Assembly: GCA_032718475.1 (NCBI GenBank)
Contig: JAUCBJ010001762.1
Coordinates: 43,876-107,875, forward strand
Reading direction: 5' to 3'
Length of the DNA: 64,000 nucleotides
DNA from: Nemertoderma westbladi
Taxonomy: Eukaryota > Xenacoelomorpha > Nemertodermatida > Nemertodermatidae
The number at the start of each line of letters is the position of its first letter. The first letter of the stretch is position 1. The notes beneath the pieces were generated by a model. It worked only from the letters and a program-made list of their open reading frames with translations, was not told where the DNA came from and did not search any database. A program made the position numbers and the translations under genes. This document shows positions 19,569 to 29,425 of the stretch, piece after piece.

Positions 19569-20235
19569 CCGTTCCATGAAAACAGGATATTATCGTACAT
19601 AAAATATACGGTTATCACCAATCAAATTATGGAATACTTGGGGCGTACCTACATATTTACAAATTAAATTTCAAACAATAATACTTTCTTTCTACATAAT
19701 AATTTGGTACAAAATAATTACAAATTCAAACTTTACATATTTAAGGCTTTATTAAGTAGTTACAATATAAATCTAAATTAAATTCACCAATATAAATCTA
19801 TTGCATCTTAAATATTACATAAATTCAAATAATCACAAATACTAATACTGCTTCTTATATAAAATATAGATTGCATAAGTTCGGAATAATTACAAATATA
19901 ATTCTTTCCAAATATAACACACTCTAAATACAAAATATAACGTTTTACAAATGAAATTATAAGAAAGGCTCACAAGTCTTCCGTCCACTCTTGCCTTCTA
20001 TTTTACTGCAAATACAAATACTGCTTATATGAAATATAAATTGCACAATATCCAAAACAATATAAATTGCATAAGTTCGGAATAATCACAAATATAAAAT
20101 ATAAATCTTTCAAAATATAAATTCCTTCAGAATATAACGCTTTCTAAATATAAAACTTTCTAAATACAAAATATATAAATCAAATAAATCACAAGAAAGG
20201 CTCACGAGTCTTCCGTCCACTCTTTGCCTTCCATT
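19569..20235 (-). other. BEL-2 3' UTR
   Basis: AT-rich, no gene. It carries two copies of the BEL-2 dispersed motif, GGCTCACAAGTCTTCC at 19967-19982 and GGCTCACGAGTCTTCC at 20199-20214. Each is embedded in a longer repeat (AAGAAAGGCTCAC...GTCCACTCTT). Fragments such as TAAATTGCATAAGTTCGGAA also recur within it. Confidence 0.65.
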
Positions 20236-20876
20236 TTACCGTCTTTCAGAACGGGCCCTGCCGCGTCCTCGAAAACTGCGTACAGGCGATTTAGCTCGTG
20301 ATACGGGACTTATGGGGTGAGTCACTAGTTTACCTTGAACGTTGGGAGATGGTGCGACCATTTCTTCGCAAGCTCGTTTTTTTGTAAACCCAAATCCTCG
20401 TCCAACTCCTCGTGACCGATTAGTTGTATCCACTGTTGGCAAAACGTCTGGGAACGCGCGGGAAGCGGACGACGCAGACCCAAGAGAAACTTGCGCCCCC
20501 TTTTGATCAGCTGGTATGTGTCCTAATCCTCCTTGCGGTTCTCTGGGAAGTGACATCGTATCCCGAGTAACGCGAATAGTCGGTTCACATCCCTTTCGTA
20601 CTTCAATATTTATAGTTTTCTTTAGTTGTTGGCTCACTTTCTGAACCCTTATGATCCTGTTCTGTCCGTCCTCCCGAGGGTGATGTGCAGATGGCGCAAC
20701 CGGAGTAGCTGGTATGTTGGTCGCCTCTAGGATCTCCTCTTCCTCGAATACGCTCGCTCGTATGCGTTTGTGGTAGAAGGCGGCTCAGTACGCCCATGCG
20801 ACGGTTAACCAAGCTCCCTTGTTTCGCTTTTCTGTTCGGAAACAATCAAATTCACCATGCGTGATACGATTAAACA
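20236..20876 (-). pseudogene. BEL-2 accessory ORF, basic C-terminal part
   Basis: A minus-strand frame from ~20876 reads FNRITHGEFDCFRTEKRNKG and WLTVAWAY, a TGA near 20787, then AAFYHKRIRASVFEEEEILE. It continues in the same frame to SQQLKKTINIEVRKG and a basic end FRGRGRARSERR at 20236. The stretch after the TGA is uninterrupted. It lies after integrase and before the 3' LTR, the same position as the Gag-like frame in BEL-1. An Arg/Gly-rich tail suggests RNA binding; otherwise unrecognised. Confidence 0.45.
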
Positions 20877-21292
20877 TTTTGGGCAAAGTTTATACTTTCG
20901 AAAATTTTCGGTGTCATCTCCTTAACTGAAGTCTGATCGTGTGACGTCCAATGGTAAGGTAGGCTCGCGAGTCTTCCGCCCCATTCTTCCATCTCACCTT
21001 CCTCGAAAGCCTTATAGGCTCTGTATAGGCTAAGAGCTTCTTTCTTTTCGCGGGTTAACTGAGTCACCTCTTCCAGCGTAAGTTCAAATGCATCGGGTTC
21101 AACAATCTTAGGTGGACAAACGACAATTTCTCCCGCCTTTGGTCCACACATAGCAAATGAATGATACGGATTCGATAAAGGATACCCTCCTTCCTGGTAA
21201 CGTAGTTGTTGATGGTTCGAACACCTCGCTAATATCGGTTCGGGATTTTCCTTATTCAAACGCATCGGAATCGCCTTTTGTTGTTCGCGCAT
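20870..21292 (-). CDS. BEL-2 accessory ORF, N-terminal part
   Basis: 140 codons starting MREQQKAIPMRLNKENPEP. It includes QQLRYQEGGYPLSNPYHSFA, CGPKAGEIVVCPP and an acidic helical stretch LTLEEVTQLTREKKEALSLY. It contains GGRLASLPYHW, encoded by one copy of the BEL-2 palindromic motif (20962-20977). It ends FAQNV at 20870, overlapping the next frame near a run of four A, so the two parts were probably one ~350-residue protein. Function unknown. Confidence 0.5.
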   Translation of the reverse strand: MREQQKAIPMRLNKENPEPILARCSNHQQLRYQEGGYPLSNPYHSFAMCGPKAGEIVVCPPKIVEPDAFELTLEEVTQLTREKKEALSLYRAYKAFEEGEMEEWGGRLASLPYHWTSHDQTSVKEMTPKIFESINFAQNV

Positions 21293-21716
21293 ACAAGCAC
21301 CAAACTATTATCAGAAAATAAGCAATCAAGAGTTAGTAATAAATATAGGGAAGTCTATTTGTTGATGTAACTTATTGAAACAAGACCGTGTAAAATTTAA
21401 TTAAAATTTAAGAAAGGCTCGCGAGTCTTCCGTTCTCTTGTTTCTTTAATTTTAAGTCCCACCCGACTGTACCCTGAAATCTATTCACTGGAGAAAATTT
21501 TAAAAATTTTCAAATCCAAATGGATTGTCTAAAATTTCGAAAATGTCTCAATATTGTGAGTTCCAAGTAGAATTCCATTTCTTATACCTACAAATCCCGC
21601 TCCTATGTGACACATAATGGTACTACCCTCAATGTTCACATATAAAGACAATGGAATTCTACCGCTGTCTTTACTACAGTGTACAGGTACGTGGAAATCT
21701 ATTTGTAAACTCCTTA
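21293..21716 (-). other. BEL-2 spacer between integrase and accessory ORF
   Basis: No gene. It holds one motif copy (GGCTCGCGAGTCTTCC, 21416-21431) within AAGAAAGGCTCGCGAG, like the 3' UTR copies. Confidence 0.5.
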
Positions 21717-24101
21717 CTATTTACTAACATTAGTTGGAGACTTGTAATCTCCAGACTCGTTTCGATTCTCTTCAAGAAGTACGAGACGTTGAGTCGGTCT
21801 GTCTACTGTATGACCGTCAATTGTCCGTACCGTCACGGTTCTTGTCACTCCATCCATAGATGGATGTGTGTCTAAAATAACACCTGTTATCCAGAAGTGT
21901 CTTTTTAAATTCACTTCTGCTAACAGTACATGATCTCCCGCTCTTAAAGCGCGAGTATTATTGTACCAAGTAGTTCTGGCAGAAATAGAGGGCAAATAAT
22001 GGTTTTGCCATATTTCCCAAAATTTGTTAGCCAGTAGTTGCGTGATTTTCCACGCTTTTCTACCATAGCTATCGCCTTCTATTGGAATTGAAATAGGCAT
22101 CAATGAAGTCGGTGCCTGCATTAGCAGGTGTGCAGGTGTTAAAGCAAACTGGGATTGTTTGTCATCGGGTACTAATACTATTGGTCTAGTATTTAGTATT
22201 GCCTCGATTTCAACAAACAATGTTGTCAGTTGGTCGTCTGTCAAGATGTGGTTTACTGGAATTACTTTTGCCATGGCTGTTTTTATAGATCTAATCAATC
22301 TCTCCCAGACTCCGCCTCTCCATGGACTATCTGGAGGATTAAACTTCCAAACAATCTTGTAAGGACGTAGTTCGTTTGAGATTTGATCATGATCTAATTT
22401 CTTAAAGGCTCTAGCAATTTCATTTCGAGCACCAACAAAGTTTGTACCTTGGTCTGAGTACAAGCATTTTACTAATCCGCGTCTAGCGATAAATCGCCGT
22501 AGTGCTAGTATAAAGGCGTTGGTGGAAAGATCCATCACACGTTCAATATGAACTGCCCTACTGGACATGCATGTGAAAATCAGTCCCCAGCGTTTTACTA
22601 GTATACGTCCACGTTTCGTATGTATGGGACCAAAGCAGTCAATTCCAGTCTCTGTGAAAGGTGGTCTGAATGCCTGTAGTCGTGCTTGTGGAAGTTCACT
22701 CATTTCTTGGGTACTTATTCTAGAATGTACCTTTTTACAAATAATACACATGCGCGTCACCGAACTTAGCGCTTTACTGGGTCTAATTAATACGAATCTT
22801 GTACGTAAGTATGAAAGACAGTGGTGTCTTCCAGCGTGTTTCAGATGTAAATGTGCGTCCAGTATCATTGCACGTTGTAATTCGTGATGTTGCGGTATTA
22901 TTATTGGGTACCTAAAATCAGTATTAAAGTCGATGTTTTGAAGCCGAGATTTATGACAAATTAAGCCATTATAAATTATCGGACTCCAACTCAATATTGG
23001 TGACGACTTGATTGGTTGACCTTGACTTATGGATGTGAATTCGCGTGCGAAATATCGCAATTGCACTCGAAAGTTGTCTGTGTTCGGGTCCCAAAATAGT
23101 CCCAACACTTTGGTCGTTGGTAGTGGTTCGAATTCCAAGTCAATGTCACCACCCCCACGTTCAGTCGTTTCGAATGAATTTACTAATTCGGTACTGTTCG
23201 AAGCAAACTTGGTGAGGTTAAAACCTCCGCCTGCCAAACAGTCCCGTAGTTGATGTGCTACTGTTATAGCACGTTCTACTGTGTCGCAACTTTGTAATCC
23301 ATCGTCAACATAAAAGTCTCGTTCTACTACTTGGATTACCTCTGGGTCATACTTATGTTTCTGATCCCTAGCGGTCTGCTTTAGGGCGTACATAGTGCAA
23401 TTTGGGCTGTCTCTGGCACCGAATACGCGAACTTGCATTTGGTAAGTCGCCGGTGGTTGACTTAAGTCTCCATCCGGGTACCAGAGGAACCTCAAACTGT
23501 CTCTGTCTCGCTCTAACGCTCGCACCTGGTGAAACATGGCTTCGACGTCGCAAGTAAATGCTACTTGGCGTTGACGGAAGCGCATAATCACCCCCATGAG
23601 ATAATTATTCATGTTTGGTCCATCCATCAACTCCGTATTGAGAGACATTCCCTCAAAGAGAGCCGCGCAGTCATTTACTACACGTACCTTGTCTGGTTTG
23701 TCGGGGTGTCTCACGTAGTGATGTGGCAAATAGTATGTCTGGTCTGTCACAATCTCTGGGTTTGTCATTCTGATAGCGTACCCTTTCGTCAAATACGTCT
23801 CCATCTGTGTATTATACTGCAGATGGGCTTTCTCGTCCTTTAGTAAACATTGTCTTATTGAGTTTAAACGTCTTAAGGCTAGCGGATAATTATTTATAAG
23901 TTTAGGACGTTGGTTACGCCATAACATCCCTACCTCATAATGTCCTTCTTTCGTCTGATGGATAGTATCTTCCATGATCTTTAAGGATTGTTTTTCTTGT
24001 TCCGACATACATGGTTCGTAACTACCAGGTTCGGCTGTGTCTTGTTCCAACCATTTTATAGTTTTCTCTGTTAATTCTTCGTCCAATGCAGCTTGTTCCA
24101 C
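21717..24101 (-). CDS. BEL-2 pol: reverse transcriptase fused directly to integrase (RNase H missing)
   Basis: 794 codons, open throughout; the first codon is GTG and the frame is open further upstream. RT: TYYLPHHYV, VRVVNDCAA, FTCDVEAMFHQV (first Asp, ~residue 183), VFGARDSPNC and catalytic YVDD (~residue 264). After LGLFWDPNTDNF (~residue 350) the expected Pao RNase H and linker (several hundred residues) are absent. The sequence passes via SPIIYNGLICHKSRLQ to the integrase zinc-binding domain (HLHLKHAGRHH...CIICKK) and then the D,D-35-E core: GIDCFGPI, YSDQGTNFVG, GVWERLIRSIK. The usual C-terminal module follows (LTPAHLLMQAP, LRAGDHVLLAEV). cDNA synthesis without RNase H should fail, so the copy is probably non-autonomous. 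Confidence 0.92.
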   Translation of the reverse strand: MEQAALDEELTEKTIKWLEQDTAEPGSYEPCMSEQEKQSLKIMEDTIHQTKEGHYEVGMLWRNQRPKLINNYPLALRRLNSIRQCLLKDEKAHLQYNTQMETYLTKGYAIRMTNPEIVTDQTYYLPHHYVRHPDKPDKVRVVNDCAALFEGMSLNTELMDGPNMNNYLMGVIMRFRQRQVAFTCDVEAMFHQVRALERDRDSLRFLWYPDGDLSQPPATYQMQVRVFGARDSPNCTMYALKQTARDQKHKYDPEVIQVVERDFYVDDGLQSCDTVERAITVAHQLRDCLAGGGFNLTKFASNSTELVNSFETTERGGGDIDLEFEPLPTTKVLGLFWDPNTDNFRVQLRYFAREFTSISQGQPIKSSPILSWSPIIYNGLICHKSRLQNIDFNTDFRYPIIIPQHHELQRAMILDAHLHLKHAGRHHCLSYLRTRFVLIRPSKALSSVTRMCIICKKVHSRISTQEMSELPQARLQAFRPPFTETGIDCFGPIHTKRGRILVKRWGLIFTCMSSRAVHIERVMDLSTNAFILALRRFIARRGLVKCLYSDQGTNFVGARNEIARAFKKLDHDQISNELRPYKIVWKFNPPDSPWRGGVWERLIRSIKTAMAKVIPVNHILTDDQLTTLFVEIEAILNTRPIVLVPDDKQSQFALTPAHLLMQAPTSLMPISIPIEGDSYGRKAWKITQLLANKFWEIWQNHYLPSISARTTWYNNTRALRAGDHVLLAEVNLKRHFWITGVILDTHPSMDGVTRTVTVRTIDGHTVDRPTQRLVLLEENRNESGDYKSPTNVSK

Positions 24102-24238
24102 TTGACAATTTCTTAATGTGTCGACATCGACAGGTGTTGATAAGGTTATTGGTTGAGGTAGACTCGCAATCCTTCCGGCGTTATCATCTATCGTTGATGG
24201 ATCCTCTGCCTGACGTGTCTCCTTCTTAATCTCTAAAC

Positions 24239-27140
24239 TTACCTAAAGTAAAGTGGTTTCTGCTCCCTTTGACTTGTTGTACTTGCCACACACGTCCTAC
24301 TTGTCACTTTGTCGTGTTTTGTCGAATTTCGGCGTGTAGTATAGTCAATATCGTTTGAAAAGGAATGAGTCAAAGTTGTAGTTAATAAACTACATGTACT
24401 TTGCACATCATCTTCCTCGTCACTTATATCTAGTGTGCGCACAGGCGCTCGAGTATACCACCCTATCGGCGTTCTGCAGGCGTATGCGTTTCCTGCTACG
24501 ACTACTGATGGTCTGGTTTCCCACACTTGATGTAAGTTGAATTGGTCTGTCCCGATCAGCATTGCTACTGACCTATAATTAACAGGACATTCAGGTACAC
24601 CAAGGTGTCTAAAATACTTACAGTCCTCTAAGGATTGTTCTGGCACTGGACCCAGTAGGTTACTAAAGTCCTTAGTGGCTGCAAAGGTTAAATCCTTAAA
24701 GGGTAACAAAGACCTCTCCTTTTCGCTATGTTGCGATTTCGGAAGAAGTGTGTCTAAGTTCAACTTAACTCGTGTCACTGGTATTGCACGTTGTCCATGC
24801 ATACTACTTATGGTATATCTGACGTGCTTACCTTGTTGAAGATCCGTCACGACGTCAGCTACCTTCTCGTCCACATAGCTGTGAGATGAGGCTGAATCTA
24901 AGATGGCGTAGATACGCTTGCTCCCTTTTGTGCCCGTAATCTTAACAGGAATTACGCTAAATCCCTTCAGCTGATCAGGCGTCAGAAGCGCAATCGATGG
25001 TTGTTCGTCTCCATCTAAGTATGTGTCATCGTCTTCTGATTCTTCATCTGAAGACCCGGATTGTTCTGGGAAACAATACCGAATATGCATCACAAAAGTT
25101 GGTGTTGTTTTTGACTCTCGCGTCTTGTATGCGGTGTTGCACTTCGCTGCTGCTTCTGGGTGTTCCCTGGTGAAGCGTTTCGTCGGTGTATGACTATCTG
25201 TGTGGAGCAAACCGTCATGGTTGCATCCACAGGAAGGACAGGTGTCCGTATTTGTGCAATCCTTACGGACATGTCCGTGTTGCGTACACCTCCAACAAGA
25301 ATCCAATGATCGTATCTGTAGTCGTCGTTCTTCTGAGTTTAACTCACGAAATAGTCGACATCCCCTTAACTTATGACTAGTGTGTCGCTTACCTATCCGC
25401 TCGCAGTATTGACAACCGCTGAAGTCGGCATTTAGTTGCTGCCTAGTCTGTTTGATCCCAATGGGTGCGGACACGTTATAACCGTCAGAAAATTGTCGGG
25501 TTTCCGTCGGTGTAGCGTAGGTGACCGTCCTTGTGGTTGTCGTCTGTGGTTTTTGTCGGTTGGACGATGGCAAAGTTATTCCTTCGGCTATAATGTGTTG
25601 ATCCGTGTAGTTCGAACGAGTCTCCACTACTGCCTCCCTAGATATTAATAGGTACACATCTTCCAATCTCAAAAATCCACCTGTTTCTTCTCGCTGATAC
25701 TCGATCTTTCTCCACTCCCTACGAAGTCGATGGTGTAGTCTCCCTATTATTTTTAATAGGACTGTAGGAGTGTTTCCGTAATCAAGTTGTCCAATTGACT
25801 GTAATGTCTTAATGGCGTTCTTGATTTCGTCAGCTAATTTAAGTAAGTCCACGGGTTTCGTAATGGCCCCCCCTTTACAGAGTTCCTCTATTACTGACTT
25901 GGCCATACTTACTGTACCTCCATAAATGGAAGTTAAGCGATTGTATGCTAATTCGAAGGCGTCTGGTACACCGACAAAAGTCTCTGCTAGACGTTTTGGT
26001 TCTCCCGTCAGCGTTTGAAGCAGGTAGTTAAACTTTTCCCTCGATGTAAAAGCGCATGCCGAAATTTGAGATTCGATGTAATCCACGAAGGTATGCCAAT
26101 GTTTTGAGTTTCCGGAGAACTTTGGTGGTTGCTGCGCCGGTAGTCCTTGTCTGGCTGCGAATTTAGCTATCTCTTCTGCAACATTCAATGTTTCGCGTCC
26201 CTGGGTAGCAATAGAGTTCGTTTTTTCCTGTCCAGGACGTCTTTTCTCATACTCTACATTCCCTGAAAGTACCGTCCTTTGCGGATGCTTCGGGTGTCTA
26301 GTATGTTCGAATTCCGTGTTTCTCGAACTATCAGTTTGAACTTCCTCTAAGCCTAAGCGTTCCTCGATCTGGGCCAACTTGTTAACAACTGGTCGCAGTA
26401 TATCGGCGAATTGCTGCGTACTGATCCCGTCCGTTGGTTGTAACGCTTTCTGTGTTGGTGTATTTTGTGGAGGATTATCTATAAAGGAATTAGTTGAACG
26501 CTCGCATTTGCATTCATCGGCAGCTCCTGTTCTGAACACCTCGCATTCCGGGTAATCCGATTCGCTCGAAGTACTACTATCACCTGGATACGGTGGCCGA
26601 CGTGCTCGCATCTGTTGGGTTGTCCGAATTCTAACATTCCGTTTGGAAGCATCGTCTACTGGTCTCCGTCGTTCGGTAGGCTCACAAGTCTTCCTCGAAG
26701 TCGTAGATTGCGATGTAAACTGGTTAAACGGTCGCGTATCTACTGGTCTCCGTTGTTCGGTAGGCTCACAAGTCTTCCTCGAAGTCGTAGATTGCGATGT
26801 AAACTGAATTTGTGGTCGTGTGTTGGCGTTTGAGTCTAACGGCCTTGAAGGCCTGAATACGATTGGGTTTGCGTAGTGTGTCACAGGTTTAGGTGTCGAA
26901 GGTTGACTCACCTGTTTAGTCGTCATTAATGCAGGTCCTGCCAATAAACTACTACGATCTGTAATCGGCGGGTTACTTACCTTGACTTTTGGAATAGGCG
27001 ATGACGTTGCTCTTGGTGGTACAAACTTGTCCGGAATAACATACCTATGTTCCGTCGCATCATGGATAGGAGAAATATTACTACTACCCGCAATCGAAAC
27101 GGGTTCTTTGGTCGTAATTGGTGCAAAGCATTACTTGAGG
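24239..27140 (-). CDS. BEL-2 Gag core, zinc knuckles and aspartic protease
   Basis: The frame is open from ~27140 (TTKEPVSIAGSSNISP) through 26944 to a TAA at 24239. After a polar linker with an 84-bp tandem duplication (26654-26821, 28-residue repeat) comes the BEL Gag core: LPAQQPPKFSGNSKHWHTFV, FNYLLQTLTGEPKRLAETFV, LRREWRKIEYQ. CQYC...CRLF, CWRCTQHGHVRKDC and CPSCGCNHDGLLH are zinc-binding. The protease has ILDSASSHSYVDEKVAD; the family norm is DSG or DTG, so DSA is unusual. It ends with WYTRAPV and a Ser/Thr-rich tail. Minus-strand AGGTAAGT directly at the stop codon would fit a splice donor. Confidence 0.88.
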
Positions 27141-27629
27141 GAATCGCTGACATAAGTCTTTAACAAATTCTCTTCCTCGCTCAGGTGCTCCTACACTTCC
27201 TTCCTTTATTTGTTCCTGAATTTGGCGGTGCCTTACCTCTATCCGGTCTAGATCATGTCCGTCTTGAGATCTCATCGATCGATCGCGGGCTTTAAGATCC
27301 AGATCTTCCTTGGCGTTGGCTAATTCTCTCGCCTTCCTTTCGAGTTCGAAATGAAGTTTAACTTCCTTCTCGCGTTGTTCTGTTTGTTGTTGTTGCGCCT
27401 CGAACTCCGCTAGTCGTATAGCTGATTGAGCCTTTATTTGCCGTTTTTTCATTTCGGCTCTCGCTTCTGAAACTAACCTTTGTCGCTCTAACTCAGCCGC
27501 TGCTGCTGCCGCCGCCGCTTGTCGCTCTAACTCAGCCGCTGCCGCCGCTTGTCGCTCTAACTCAGCCGCTGCCGCCGCTTGTTGCTCTAACTCAGCCGCA
27601 GCCGCCGCTTATTGTGCAATATCCAACTC
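27084..27629 (-). pseudogene. BEL-2 Gag coiled-coil segment, isolated by stops and a frameshift
   Basis: In the same frame as 27630-28613 but cut off by TAA codons at 27630-27632 and 27609-27611. It begins with four ~30-bp repeats encoding AAAAELERQ, then RLVSEARAEMKKRQIKAQ and a long charged helix (EAQQQQTEQREKEVKLHFEL). At ~27084-27140 the reading frame shifts into the Gag core frame. Both stops fall where the repeat pattern would predict CAA (Gln), so single C-to-T changes explain them. Confidence 0.75.
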
Positions 27630-28613
27630 TTACCTTTCCATCTCGGCTGCTTCCAACTCGGCTTGTTCTTGCAGATGAGAGATTCTCGCAACATTCGCAA
27701 CGCGTAGTTTCTCTTCCTCTACTGCTGCTTGTACCATTAGCAGTTGAGTTTGTTCCTCCATCTCCTGTTGTTGTCTGTAGAGCTGCTGTTGTCGAGCAAT
27801 TTCTGACATTACCATACTCACCTCGCCAATTTCGCTGCGAATACTCACCAATGATTGATCCATTATTCCCGGTGCCAGTTCGATTTGTGCGGGTGAAGTT
27901 TCCCTCGTAGCTTCCGGCACGGTTTCCCAATCTCCAACGTCTTCGCCACACATACGTAAGTGATCTGTCAGATGTTTCAATTGTCCATCCATCCTAAACA
28001 GTTCCTGTTCTTCCTCGGGCTGTAATAACTCGTCAGAAACTGACTCACCTAGCAACTGATCCGCTTGTTCTTGTTGTATCTGTCTAACGGTCGTCTTAAA
28101 TTGAATTAGTTTCTCCCTAGCGATCATTAATTTCTCGAGGATTCTGAACTGAGTGTCCGCGTCCTGTCTTTGTCTAGCTAGATCTTGTAGACTGATTAGG
28201 TTATCTACGGACTTATGTACTTTACTTTGTACTCTAACCTGTAGGGTGTAAAACTCGAACCGAGACATCGGAGCGGTCAACTCGTCTAATATGCGTTGGC
28301 CTTCTCCAATACTCCTGGTAATATGCGCCATGTATCCTCCGACGCTTCTAACAACGCTCTCTTGGCTTCCTACTGAACTTACCATGTCCGTTTCCCTGTA
28401 TCTAGGCTGCGGAACAGTTAGAAAATCCTCGGTCCTGCCGTCGCCTCGTACTACGGCATCCGGTACTCCCGTTGGATGTACTGGTGACGCACATGGTGTA
28501 GGTTCGGTAGGCTCGCGAGTCTTCCCCTGTGGTTCTTCCGCTACTGACTTATCCGCGTCACATGAGTCATAGTCGGTAGGTGTATTCTTCGTATAGTCCT
28601 GTTTTTCACTCAT
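27630..28613 (-). CDS. BEL-2 Gag N-terminal region
   Basis: 327 codons from an ATG at 28613 (MSEKQDYTKNTPTDYDSCD). It is polar at first, then a long helical region (VHKSVDNLISLQDLARQRQD, QFKTTVRQIQQEQADQLLGE) and IARQQQLYRQQQEMEEQTQ. BEL Gag N-termini commonly have coiled coils that help assembly. The start is chosen because it is the first ATG after the leader and upstream sequence is noncoding with hairpins. The original Gag-protease frame would be ~1450 codons. Confidence 0.75.
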   Translation of the reverse strand: MSEKQDYTKNTPTDYDSCDADKSVAEEPQGKTREPTEPTPCASPVHPTGVPDAVVRGDGRTEDFLTVPQPRYRETDMVSSVGSQESVVRSVGGYMAHITRSIGEGQRILDELTAPMSRFEFYTLQVRVQSKVHKSVDNLISLQDLARQRQDADTQFRILEKLMIAREKLIQFKTTVRQIQQEQADQLLGESVSDELLQPEEEQELFRMDGQLKHLTDHLRMCGEDVGDWETVPEATRETSPAQIELAPGIMDQSLVSIRSEIGEVSMVMSEIARQQQLYRQQQEMEEQTQLLMVQAAVEEEKLRVANVARISHLQEQAELEAAEMER

Positions 28614-29425
28614 TTTGGTGGTTGTAAGTTAAGTAAAATGTAAGTGTCAAAGTATCGACTTACCGTATTTATATCTAAACGGTATTAATTACAGTCATAT
28701 AAAATTAGCCTACCGGCCGATTTTATAGCAAATGGATAAAATTAGCCTAGCGGCCAATTTTACAGCAAATAAATGTCACGGAGTAAGTATATAATAAAAT
28801 TAGCCTACCGGCCAATTTTATAACAAATAAAATCGGATAACGATATACGTTATCAAAAGGTAGATTAAACACAAATAATTAACGGACTAGTTCAGCAATA
28901 AACAAAGAAATTGTACGGAATGCATAAATACTTGAGACAGTGGAACCCACAATAATTTTAACTAATACGGTAATGCCTAACTGATTTATGCAACTTTTCG
29001 AACTCACCCCCTCCAATAATTCTCCAGAAAAACAGATTCCCAGATACAAACCGGACGTGAACCTTTCCGTTTCCAGCGTTGCGGACGAAGTGCGATTTTC
29101 CCAACCAAAATTGTTGAGTTATCTATCTCCCAAACTTGCGAAACACAGTCTTGCTCTAAACACAGTCTAGAAATGAGCTCTGAATCCTGAAAAACAAAAG
29201 AGTTCGGTTTTACTTTTACGAAAATTTTCGTACTGGTACAATATGGTATTTAAACCCTTTTAAACACCGGTATTCAATTCCAAATATTTTACACGCGGTT
29301 CAAATCAAAATTTTATTTCAAAAATTAGCACTTAGCTAATCAAATACAAATTTTTTACCACAAAATACAAAATTTCAAATTATTTTAGTCCTACTGAACC
29401 GTAGTTCAGTAAAACATATTCCTAC
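28614..29425 (-). promoter_or_regulatory. BEL-2 leader with three matching hairpins
   Basis: Noncoding leader between 5' LTR and Gag. Three copies of a hairpin lie at 28698-28727, 28737-28762 and 28794-28821. Each has stems of 11-13 bp (TAAAATTAGCC / GGCCAATTTTA, one wobble/mismatch) around a 4-base loop TACC or TAGC. A fourth hairpin, TACTGAAC-CGTA-GTTCAGTA, is at 29392-29411 next to the LTR. Leaders of LTR elements hold packaging and primer-binding sites; I find no convincing TGG-type primer-binding site right after the LTR. Confidence 0.6.

Noticed and set aside
27609-27632. Non-standard genetic code with UAA as Gln
   Set aside because: Other genes here, including the intact LINE and the host exons, end or read normally with the standard code; decay is enough.
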